This document shows positions 7,164 to 12,767 of a stretch of 12,767 nt of DNA, one piece after another (the first letter of the stretch is position 1; each line of letters opens with the position of its first letter). The notes beneath the pieces were generated by a model that was not told the origin of the DNA, searched no databases, and saw nothing but the letters and a program-made list of their open reading frames with translations. Source of the stretch: Candidatus Neomicrothrix sp. UBA2110. Lineage in GTDB: Bacteria > Actinomycetota > Acidimicrobiia > Acidimicrobiales > Poriferisodalaceae. The translations under genes and the position numbers were made by a program. The stretch covers positions 1 to 12,767 of the forward strand of contig DCYM01000167.1 in the NCBI GenBank assembly GCA_002331465.1, read 5' to 3'.

Positions 7164-7900
7164 GTGAGGTCACCAACATTGAGTTGGTGGACCGTTACGT
7201 CGGAATGCCAGACACGATGCAGGGAGGCTACGTTGCCGGCTTGGCTGCGGGAGACGTTGACGGACCTATCCGAGTGCGGATCCGCAGACCAATGCATCCG
7301 GGAGAATTTTTGGTTCGTACCGCAGGGCAAGATGACAATCTGGTGCATCGCAACGATGAACTAGTCATGCTTGCGACTCCAGGGCCACTCCACGTTCAAG
7401 CACGCTCACCCATTTCGCGCCAGGCTGTCGACGTTGCAATGAAGGCTCCTCTTCCTTTTGATCCCCCCTACCCCGATTGCATCGGTTGTGGTCATGGTCC
7501 CGAAGGATTGGGTATTCAGATACGTCCATTAGGTGACGGACAGCACGCTGTTGCGGTCTGGTCTCCCACTGCAGAATGGGGCGATCAGAACGGTGTGATT
7601 CCTCGGAACCTGGTCTGGGCGGCGTTCGACTGCATTACAAGCTGGGCGATTTTCGTCGACCCACCTAGCTCATCTGGGGGGGGAGCTGTGACGGGGAACA
7701 TTGCCGCCGAGTTTCGCGGCGATGTGCTGGTCGGTGAAACTTATGTGTTTCAGTCATGGCGTGAAAGAGACGACGACCGAAGCATCATCTGCGGCGGCGC
7801 GTTGTACGGGCCAAATGGACTGGTGGCGGTAGCCGACCAAGAGTTGGTTCGCACTAAGGGGTGGGGAATGGAAATACCAACCGCCCCCTTAGCCCGTTAA
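7160..7900 (+). CDS. Double-hotdog thioesterase-like protein with CxxC motif
   Basis: A 246-residue protein that appears to have two hotdog halves. The first (about 15-95) has the pattern of the N-terminal half of actinobacterial thioesterase-family proteins: GGYVAGLAA (22-30), then GPIRVRIRRPMHPGEFL (35-51). The second (about 105-232) begins with CIGCGHGPEGLGIQIRP (C107 and C110). It contains GAVTGNIAAEFRGDVLVGETYVFQSW (175-200), the usual central strand region of PaaI/4HBT-like enzymes, and ends with LVAVADQELVRTKG. Such proteins hydrolyse or bind acyl-CoA esters; catalytic residues are not certain here and the CxxC could bind metal. The ATGA overlap with the ThDP enzyme implies coupled translation and a joint substrate. 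Family assignment is moderate, thioesterase activity inferred. Confidence 0.72.
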   Translation: MSEVTNIELVDRYVGMPDTMQGGYVAGLAAGDVDGPIRVRIRRPMHPGEFLVRTAGQDDNLVHRNDELVMLATPGPLHVQARSPISRQAVDVAMKAPLPFDPPYPDCIGCGHGPEGLGIQIRPLGDGQHAVAVWSPTAEWGDQNGVIPRNLVWAAFDCITSWAIFVDPPSSSGGGAVTGNIAAEFRGDVLVGETYVFQSWRERDDDRSIICGGALYGPNGLVAVADQELVRTKGWGMEIPTAPLAR

Positions 7901-7915
7901 ACCAACGCAAGATTC

Positions 7916-7922
7916 AAGGAGG
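7916..7922 (+). promoter_or_regulatory. Strong Shine-Dalgarno site that fixes the methyltransferase start
   Basis: AAGGAGG lies 7 nt upstream of the ATG at 7930, near-ideal complementarity to the 16S 3' end. It decides for that start over the in-frame ATG at 7861, which would overlap the preceding gene by 40 nt and add 23 residues without family character. Confidence 0.8.
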
Positions 7923-7929
7923 CTCGGGG

Positions 7930-8736
7930 ATGGTCAAATCAGTTGAACAGCACTACGGCAACGACGGCATCGTGCAACGAATCCTTGATGCGCTGACCCA
8001 AGCGGGGCACAACATTGACGAACTCGATTCAGACGTTCTTGCAGCGGCAGACGAGTTTCACATCGGAGGCCGAGAAGGGACAACTCATGTAGCAGCCGCT
8101 ATCAATATTGGTGCCGGCGATCACGTGCTTGATGTGGGTTGTGGAATCGGCGGTGCAGCACGATTTTTGGCTAGCTCAACGGGCGCTTCGGTCACAGGCA
8201 TCGACCTCACACCTGAGTTCGTTGATGCTGCAATCCAGTTATCCGATCTAGTTGGGGTCGGTGCGCTAGTTGATTTCAAAGTTGGCTCCGCGCTCGATCT
8301 GCCGTTCCTCGATAACAGCTTCGACGCTGTCACCATGCTTCACGTTGGAATGAACATCGAAAACAAGGTCCAGATGATGAGCGAACTCGCGCGAGTTTGC
8401 CGTTCGGGAGGAACAGTGGTCGTATACGACGTGACCACTACCGGAGAGGGCGACCTTCCCTATCCAATGCCGTGGTCAACAACAGCCGAATTCAGTTTCC
8501 CGGAGCCAGCGACGACATATGAAGCAGCCGGAGCTGATGTCGGTCTCGAACACGTCGGTAGCTCGAATCACTATGATTTAGCTCTCAAATTCTTTAACGA
8601 GCCACCATCTACTCCCCCACCAGTATCACTCGGGCACTTAATGGGGCCCCGAATGATGGAGATGCGCGACAACGCCGCAGATGCAATCAACCAGGGCTTA
8701 ATCAGTCCTGTCCTCATGACTTTCCTAGTGCCTTAA
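7930..8736 (+). CDS. Class I SAM-dependent methyltransferase (sarcosine/dimethylglycine N-methyltransferase-like)
   Basis: A 268-residue Rossmann-fold methyltransferase. Motif I is VLDVGCGIGGAARFLA (66-81); the acidic ribose-binding residue is Asp92 in VTGIDLTP; then GSALDLPF (119-126) and FDAVTMLHVGMNIENK (131-146), in which methyl transfer would occur. The N-terminal LAAADEFHIGGREGT (37-51) just before motif I is typical of the group that includes sarcosine/dimethylglycine N-methyltransferases and ubiquinone/tocopherol-type enzymes (QFHTGG in relatives). The acceptor is unknown. It is the last gene of the rightward operon, 29 nt after the hotdog gene, and convergent with the tandem-Rid gene. 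A sarcosine-oxidase-like demethylating enzyme sits in the same window, but a link is only a guess. Confidence 0.88.
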   Translation: MVKSVEQHYGNDGIVQRILDALTQAGHNIDELDSDVLAAADEFHIGGREGTTHVAAAINIGAGDHVLDVGCGIGGAARFLASSTGASVTGIDLTPEFVDAAIQLSDLVGVGALVDFKVGSALDLPFLDNSFDAVTMLHVGMNIENKVQMMSELARVCRSGGTVVVYDVTTTGEGDLPYPMPWSTTAEFSFPEPATTYEAAGADVGLEHVGSSNHYDLALKFFNEPPSTPPPVSLGHLMGPRMMEMRDNAADAINQGLISPVLMTFLVP

Positions 8737-8749
8737 CACTCAGAGTGTT
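8735..8749. terminator. Short hairpin between two convergent stop codons
   Basis: AACACT (8735-8740) and AGTGTT (8744-8749) form a 6-bp stem with a CAG loop, spanning both stop codons and followed on the plus strand by TT. It is placed where a bidirectional terminator would be expected, but the stem is short and A/T-rich and the U tract is poor. Confidence 0.35.
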
Positions 8750-9495
8750 TTCTCGATCGATACGCGTCGAACATCCATCTCAAAGCTCAAACCTTCAATA
8801 GGCGGATGGGCAATATGCCAATGCAGACCCGCACCAACAGCGGACCCTACGCGCCCCACTAATGTCGCTCCCGCTTGTGAGAACCAGTCGTGGGCACAGT
8901 AGACATCGACTGTTGAGCAGTCGTTCCATGCAACTCCCATCGCGGACATACGATCTTCCATTTCCTGACATACCTGGGCAATTCGTAGACGCCACGCCTC
9001 GGCCCCCTCCGCGCCATCGCCAACGATGCTGCTGGGCTGAAGATCACTTTGATCCATCAAGTCACCGGCGCCGGCAACCACGAACGATGCCGGACGCTTC
9101 GCTGGTGCCGAGCGAACGTAGCTAAAGGCATACAGGGAGGTCTCATCGGGAGGGTGGTGTGCAGGTGCAACGTTGGTACGAGCGATGGGGTTGTCGTCTC
9201 CCACAAGCAAACCCCAGTCACCGAGAAGGGACCTGTACTCCTTGTTGAAATCAGCGAACCCTTCAAACGAATGGGGTCGGGGGCACCGCAACTCAACCGC
9301 GCACAGCGCCGTTCGCTTCAATCCTTCGTCAGACGCGATCTCTTCAATTCGTTCAAACCCGAGGCGCCAGGGCACTGAAGTAGCCAGAGTGACATGAACA
9401 ATCTCAGCTCCCGGAGCAGCGACAACGCCACCGGAGTATGGATCGATACCGGGCACGTACGAAAAAGGGGCGTGTGGGCTAGGACGCAAATTCAT
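8740..9495 (-). CDS. Rid-superfamily-like protein with two tandem Rid-like domains
   Basis: I do not recognise a named enzyme. The 251 residues read as two Rid-type repeats. The first (about 20-127) has GFERIEEIASDEGLKRTALCAVEL, then GFADFNKEYRSLL (79-91) and NPIARTNVAPAHHPP (102-116), the order found in RidA (helix, DF..MN..Y, PARS/T). Arg106 in IARTN sits at the RidA Arg105 position. The second (about 136-246) has FVVAGAGDL (138-146), a helix IAQVCQEMEDRMSAMGVAWNDCSTVDVYCAH (172-202) like RidA's VLENLKAVLEAAG...DVVKVTVY, and an ending PPIEGLSFEMDVRRV. It is cytoplasmic, with no signal peptide. AGGAG lies 6 nt before the ATG at 9495. It is divergent from the PhyH gene and convergent with the methyltransferase. 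A role as deaminase or imine/enamine hydrolase in the neighbouring pathway is inference; the domain reading rests on pattern only. Confidence 0.7.
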   Translation of the reverse strand: MNLRPSPHAPFSYVPGIDPYSGGVVAAPGAEIVHVTLATSVPWRLGFERIEEIASDEGLKRTALCAVELRCPRPHSFEGFADFNKEYRSLLGDWGLLVGDDNPIARTNVAPAHHPPDETSLYAFSYVRSAPAKRPASFVVAGAGDLMDQSDLQPSSIVGDGAEGAEAWRLRIAQVCQEMEDRMSAMGVAWNDCSTVDVYCAHDWFSQAGATLVGRVGSAVGAGLHWHIAHPPIEGLSFEMDVRRVSIEKTL

Positions 9496-9575
9496 GAGGT
9501 CTCCTGATGGGACAATTCAAGTGTTACACCCTTCACCGGGGCAGTAGCGTCGTTCTTGAGGACGAGGGGGCGATA
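9496..9575. promoter_or_regulatory. Divergent start region between tandem-Rid gene and PhyH gene
   Basis: If PhyH starts at the GTG at 9576, this 80-bp segment is the divergent control region. If it starts at the ATG at 9507, only 11 bp separate the two start codons and the promoters must lie inside the genes. The short stretch 9493-9509 holds the minus-strand start and its AGGAG, and also GAGG with 7-nt spacing to the plus-strand ATG, so the two initiation sites would share the same bases. No clear -35/-10 pair is seen. Confidence 0.4.
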
Positions 9576-10466
9576 GTGGAAAGCCTGACCAGTGAGCAAC
9601 GGGACCAATGGTCGACGGACGGCTATTTGCATCTTCATGGAGTGCTAGCTCCCGACGAGGTGGAGTTCTTTAGTCAAGAGCTAGACCGAGTGCGTTTGTT
9701 GCCGGGCTACGAACCCGGCAAAGCTCAACTAGGTCATTACGAGTGGATGGATACCTCAAAGAGCGTCGACCCCGATGGCTTTATGGATCGGCGCGACCTC
9801 CTCAACTACGGCCAACACTTTCTTGACCTAATTGATCGCCCCGGATTGTTCGATTTGCTTGTCGACATCATGGGGCCTCACATCATGTTGTCCATGACTC
9901 AGGCCATTGTTCGCCCCTCGACTGACACCTTCCCGGGGTACACCCATACCGATGGTGGTGAGGGGCTTCGAGAAATTCGGGTTTCCGAGACGTCGCCACC
10001 TTTGGCTATGAAAGCGATGTACCTACTAAGCGACGTCGCCGGCGAAGATGCCAGCGCCTTTACTGTCTTTCCAGGAAGTCATTTGCGCACTTTCCCGTGG
10101 CGCCGCGACGAGCCACCCACACCAAATTCTCCGGGGGCAGTGCAGCTTCCCGGCAGCGCCGGCGACTGTTATCTGTTCTCTCATTCTCTATGGCATGGGC
10201 CGTCACCTAATTATTCCGGCAAAGCCAGAAAGACACTTCTCTATAACTACGCTCAGATGTTTATTCGGAGCTATGACCACGAAGTAACACCGGAAGTTAC
10301 TGGGCAATTGACACCGCGTCAGAGACGTCTTTTAGGCGATCTTGGTCACGGATTCCGTCCGGGTTCGTATTTCTACGTTCCTCCGGATCAACAAGAGATG
10401 ATTTATCAAGACAACCGAGGGTCATCAGGTTGGACCGGACCAAACATCGTTGATCAGAGCGGCTGA
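9576..10466 (+). CDS. Phytanoyl-CoA dioxygenase (PhyH) family Fe(II)/2-oxoglutarate oxygenase
   Basis: Hydroxylates a substrate using O2, Fe(II) and 2-oxoglutarate. I chose the GTG at 9576 (296 residues) because it directly precedes the family opening LTSEQRDQWSTDGYLHLHGVL and has GAGGGGG 5 nt upstream. An in-frame ATG at 9507 adds 23 residues without family character but also has a weak GAGG site. The iron facial triad is visible: H124 and D126 in YTHTDGG and H207 in SLWHGPSPNYSGKARKTLLYNY, with R218 in the same stretch for 2-oxoglutarate. AFTVFPGSH (161-169) is the usual strand before the distal histidine. Bacterial members act on many small molecules, not only acyl-CoA, so the name does not fix the substrate. 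The dienelactone hydrolase gene follows after 27 nt, likely in the same transcript. Confidence 0.86.
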   Translation: MESLTSEQRDQWSTDGYLHLHGVLAPDEVEFFSQELDRVRLLPGYEPGKAQLGHYEWMDTSKSVDPDGFMDRRDLLNYGQHFLDLIDRPGLFDLLVDIMGPHIMLSMTQAIVRPSTDTFPGYTHTDGGEGLREIRVSETSPPLAMKAMYLLSDVAGEDASAFTVFPGSHLRTFPWRRDEPPTPNSPGAVQLPGSAGDCYLFSHSLWHGPSPNYSGKARKTLLYNYAQMFIRSYDHEVTPEVTGQLTPRQRRLLGDLGHGFRPGSYFYVPPDQQEMIYQDNRGSSGWTGPNIVDQSG

Positions 10467-10493
10467 GTCTCAAACGCGACTACGGTCCTTCTC

Positions 10494-11183
10494 ATGGGTG
10501 AGATGGTGACGTTTGCAAGCAATGGGCACGATGCCCGCGGGCATCTAGCGGTTCCTGCTAGCGGTTCTGGACCTGCCGTGATGGTGATTCAAGAGTGGTG
10601 GGGGCTAAACCCGCAAATGAAAGGGGTCGCAGACTTTCTCGCGGGGCAGGGTTTCGTGGCTCTTGCGCCTGACTTGTACCACGGTGAGTTAGCCGGCCAT
10701 GACGAGATGGATAAGGCCGGGCAGTTAATGACGGATCTTCCTCCTGATCGTGCCGCTCGCGATATGAGTGGTGCTGTTGATTACCTGGCCGATCACGATG
10801 CGAATAATGGAACCGGCGTCGGAGTTATCGGGTTTTGCATGGGTGGTTTGTTGAGTTTCATGATTGCCGCGAATCGTGGCGATGTTGTAAAAGCAGCGGT
10901 TCCGTTCTACGGCTTTCCTCAGGGTGAAGGCGAACCCGACTGGGAGGGTCTCACAGCGTCAGTTAATGGCCATATGGCTTCGCCGGACGACTTCTTTTCG
11001 CCCGAAGCAGCGCAGGAACTCGGTCAGCGTCTGCGTGACATGGGAAAAGATGTTGAGATCACGATCCACGATGCCGGTCACGGATTCATGAACGAGGAAA
11101 ACCCGGGAGGAACGTTCGACGAGGGCCTTGCCGCCGAGCTATGGCCCCCGACAATCGAGTTCTTGAAGTCCAAACTCAGTTGA
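10494..11183 (+). CDS. Dienelactone hydrolase family protein
   Basis: A 229-residue alpha/beta hydrolase of the dienelactone hydrolase family, hydrolysing a lactone or ester in the cytoplasm. The family triad and helper Glu are present: Glu34 in VIQEWWGLNP, Cys115 in GFCMGG, Asp165 in MASPDDFF, and His196 in AGHGFMNE; length and spacing match the classical Cys123-Asp171-His202 enzyme. Two adjacent in-frame ATGs (10494 and 10503) are possible starts; neither has a good ribosome binding site, so translation may be coupled to the PhyH gene 27 nt upstream or begin on a leaderless transcript. Classical members open dienelactone in chloroaromatic breakdown, but the wider family includes general carboxyl esterases, so ring-cleavage chemistry is only suggested by context. 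Confidence 0.9.
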   Translation: MGEMVTFASNGHDARGHLAVPASGSGPAVMVIQEWWGLNPQMKGVADFLAGQGFVALAPDLYHGELAGHDEMDKAGQLMTDLPPDRAARDMSGAVDYLADHDANNGTGVGVIGFCMGGLLSFMIAANRGDVVKAAVPFYGFPQGEGEPDWEGLTASVNGHMASPDDFFSPEAAQELGQRLRDMGKDVEITIHDAGHGFMNEENPGGTFDEGLAAELWPPTIEFLKSKLS

Positions 11184-11363
11184 CGCAACAGAGTTAAACC
11201 ACGGGATCCACACCGGCAACGGTCACTCGATGCATGACCCGTAGTTCGCTACCCCACTCGATGCAAACCATGGAGCCCATTTGGCCAGACCCAGCATTCC
11301 CATGTGATAAGCCGGGTCACTCACACAAGTCACACAATGGCTTCAATACAAGGTAGGTAATCC
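11184..11363. promoter_or_regulatory. 180-bp intergenic region, probable promoter of the membrane-protein gene
   Basis: The longest gene-free stretch in the window; I see no tRNA fold or coding potential. It holds an 11-bp direct repeat (separate entry), GTCACTC at 11222-11228 and again at 11316-11322, and a possible weak promoter: TTGGCC (11281-11286) with an extended -10-like TGTGATAAG (11303-11311) about 19 bp downstream. The downstream gene has AAGGTAGG shortly before its ATG. Confidence 0.35.
11224..11265. repeat. 11-bp direct repeat, three helical turns apart
   Basis: CACTCGATGCA occurs at 11224-11234 and 11255-11265. The 31-bp period is close to three turns of B-DNA, so both copies face the same side, as expected for paired regulator-binding sites. 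No function is known. Confidence 0.5.
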
Positions 11364-11732
11364 ATGCAACAAGGAACCTGGGTACAGCTAATACACACCA
11401 GGGGAGCAGACGCTCAGGCAGTGATCCTCCCGTATGTTTTCTCGGTACTGGGAACCTTTGCCTTCATCATTTGGGGCGGGGAGGCACTTGATGTTGGCGC
11501 AGTTCAGCTAGCGATCGCTGCTTGGGTCGTTCTTGGTTCTCTTTGGACCCTGCTTTGGTTTGACGGCGTAATTGCCGACCTGGGGGCTGCGATGAAAGAC
11601 ATGGACAGCGAAATAGCAGCCAGCAACATTGGGAAAAACTTTGCAAAAGCTCCATTCCCCCTTTTTCGTGGCTTCAATGCTCTAGTGATTATCGTCATGG
11701 CGGTATTGCAACTGACCGCTCTGTATTCCTGA
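11364..11732 (+). CDS. Small three-helix membrane protein of unknown function
   Basis: I do not recognise this 122-residue protein. It has three hydrophobic segments (about 20-38, 44-66 and 104-121) joined by a polar loop (67-103) rich in Asp, Lys and Ala, so it is probably in the cytoplasmic membrane. There is no signal peptide cleavage site and no enzymatic motif. AAGGTAGG stands a few bases before the ATG. It is 180 nt from the dienelactone hydrolase and 110 nt before the NTF2-like gene, so probably an independent unit. Confidence 0.68.
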   Translation: MQQGTWVQLIHTRGADAQAVILPYVFSVLGTFAFIIWGGEALDVGAVQLAIAAWVVLGSLWTLLWFDGVIADLGAAMKDMDSEIAASNIGKNFAKAPFPLFRGFNALVIIVMAVLQLTALYS

Positions 11733-11842
11733 CTCGCGTCGACTCCTCGATGGCTGCGCAGTCGCCGTGGAGCCCGCGCTTTTCCAAACTTCGTTCGCCC
11801 CATCGCTGCAGTTCACGATACGGCTAACAGTCCGAGAGCCAA

Positions 11843-12235
11843 GTGATTGACAAATCAAATCTGGAGATAGCAAACCAGTCGTTCTATTCGCTATTCGAAG
11901 GACGAGACATCCAAGGAATGACCGACCTTTGGGTGAACTCAGAAGAGACTTGGTGCACCCATCCGGGATGGCCCACTCTTTTTGGCTGGGCGAAAATCAA
12001 AGCATCATTTCAACAGATCTTTTCTGGCCCCGAACCACCGCAGTTTCTCACTTCAAATGTGCGGCTCCACACAGCTAAAAGCGTTGGATGGGTCTTCGTG
12101 GAAGAGAACCTTCTCGGAGCGTCACTTTCTGCAGTCGCAGCAGTCAATGTCTTCAAACACACAGATGACGTATGGGAGATGGTTGGCCACCAAGCCGCCC
12201 CATTAGCCCATGATCTGAATCTAGACATTCGCTAG
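11843..12235 (+). CDS. NTF2/SnoaL-like domain protein
   Basis: A 130-residue cone-shaped NTF2-like fold protein, from a GTG start with only a weak GAGAG upstream. The opening helices ANQSFYSLFEGRDIQGMTDLW (10-30) are followed by WCTHPGWPTLFGWAKIKASFQQIF (37-60), the HPG-plus-G..I..S signature of SnoaL-like stand-alone proteins. Strands then end in AVAAVNVFKHTDDVWEMVGHQAAP (97-120), where the family usually has an A.N.F....G.W....H.A pattern. Members are found as small-molecule-binding proteins, isomerases or accessory factors; the ligand cannot be inferred. It is convergent with the zinc-ribbon gene, whose stop lies 9 nt away. Confidence 0.8.
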   Translation: MIDKSNLEIANQSFYSLFEGRDIQGMTDLWVNSEETWCTHPGWPTLFGWAKIKASFQQIFSGPEPPQFLTSNVRLHTAKSVGWVFVEENLLGASLSAVAAVNVFKHTDDVWEMVGHQAAPLAHDLNLDIR

Positions 12236-12244
12236 TTGATCGAC

Positions 12245-12757
12245 TTAGACCGCTGCTTGAAATTTCCCTCCGCAATCACGACATTGCGAAAATGTCGACA
12301 TGTTTACGAGAGACCGAGCGCCGCAATACGGGCAGTAAGTTGGGAGTTGCTCGGCAGAGTCGCCTTTGGAAATGCCAATTCGACGCGATCCGATGAACTC
12401 GATGACAGCTAGTAACGAGCATGCTGACAACGCCACTGCGAACAGCGCAAGAATCCTCCCAGATACCAGATTGACCTCAAACCAGATAAGGACACACACA
12501 TATAGGCCGTGCAGAACAGCGCCCGCCCAGCAAACGGTGCGGAGGCGACTGCGTGAAGAAATCAATGAAACAACTGCGCAGTAGGTAGCAACCACCCCAA
12601 CTACCGCGGCCGTTGCCAGTGGCCTCTCTGCGACTTCGGGAAGCGGCACACCCCAGGTCAGGGCCAACAAGACAAACCCCGTAGACAACACGCACAATGA
12701 CCCGACGACCCACAGCGGCCGCAACCGGTCGCCCGCTTTGCCCAGCTCTATGCTCAT
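12245..12757 (-). CDS. Four-helix membrane protein with C-terminal zinc ribbon
   Basis: I do not recognise a named family. The 170 residues have four hydrophobic segments (about 14-37, 46-68, 75-95 and 102-124), a polar linker, and a C-terminal CPYCG...CRDCG motif that should bind one zinc ion. The rubredoxin-like knuckles are spaced by about 14 residues and end in GGKF, as in zinc-ribbon domains. The zinc domain would lie in the cytoplasm if both termini do, as expected for four helices. I chose the ATG at 12757; a GTG at 12760 and open frame to the right edge mean that a further upstream start cannot be excluded. No ribosome binding site is visible in the few bases left. Confidence 0.65.
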   Translation of the reverse strand: MSIELGKAGDRLRPLWVVGSLCVLSTGFVLLALTWGVPLPEVAERPLATAAVVGVVATYCAVVSLISSRSRLRTVCWAGAVLHGLYVCVLIWFEVNLVSGRILALFAVALSACSLLAVIEFIGSRRIGISKGDSAEQLPTYCPYCGARSLVNMSTFSQCRDCGGKFQAAV

Positions 12758-12767
12758 CACGCCAGCT

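Noticed and set aside
7861..7929. An earlier in-frame ATG for the methyltransferase.
   Set aside because: It overlaps the preceding gene by 40 nt, adds residues without family character, and would leave the strong AAGGAGG site unused.
11184..11363. A possible tRNA or small RNA gene in the largest gap.
   Set aside because: No cloverleaf, T-loop GTTCGA-type box or strong terminator hairpin could be found by eye.

Overview
The window looks like accessory metabolism from a moderate-GC, high-coding-density bacterium. An F420/FMN-type luciferase-like monooxygenase, a double-hotdog thioesterase-like protein of a kind I associate with actinobacteria, GTG starts and clear AGGAG-type ribosome binding sites point to an actinobacterium, possibly a marine member of Acidimicrobiia. 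A SAR202-like Chloroflexota is an alternative. The lineage is inference from family content, not from a marker gene. I see no rRNA, tRNA, CRISPR, transposase, integrase or insertion sequence.

Layout. (1) 2-598 (+): the 3' part of a YczE-type multi-pass membrane protein cut by the left edge. (2) 3289-631 (-): a probable operon of LLM monooxygenase, then a small RidA-family protein, then an FAD-dependent amine (sarcosine-oxidase-like) oxidase. (3) 3387-8736 (+), divergent from it: family III CoA-transferase, ThuA-like protein (1-nt overlap), ThDP-dependent acetolactate-synthase-like enzyme, double-hotdog thioesterase-like protein (4-nt overlap), and SAM methyltransferase. (4) 9495-8740 (-): a 251-residue protein that reads as two Rid-like domains in tandem, convergent with the methyltransferase and divergent from (5) a phytanoyl-CoA-dioxygenase-family Fe(II)/2-oxoglutarate enzyme and a dienelactone hydrolase (to 11183, +). 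(6) A right flank of less characterised genes: a three-helix membrane protein, an NTF2/SnoaL-like protein, and a convergent four-helix membrane protein with a C-terminal zinc ribbon.

How the genes may work together. The centre (631-11183) reads as one catabolic island with divergent promoter regions at 3290-3386 and around 9500. It contains two oxygen-activating enzymes (LLM, PhyH), an amine oxidase, two Rid-type proteins that could handle enamine/imine intermediates, a C-C bond-cleaving or -forming ThDP enzyme, a CoA-transferase, a thioesterase-like protein, a hydrolase and a methyltransferase. The set matches no pathway I can name. One testable idea is a bacterial alpha-oxidation-like route: PhyH 2-hydroxylates an acyl-CoA, the ThDP enzyme cleaves it, and the formyl-CoA-transferase-like protein recycles CoA. 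A second idea is degradation of an N-methylated or nitrogen-containing aromatic/heterocyclic compound. Both are inference.

The most unusual local features are the tandem Rid protein, a Trp in place of the catalytic Arg in the small RidA-family protein, a perfect 9-bp inverted repeat touching that gene's start codon, and the translational coupling of CoA-transferase with ThuA and of ThDP enzyme with double-hotdog protein.
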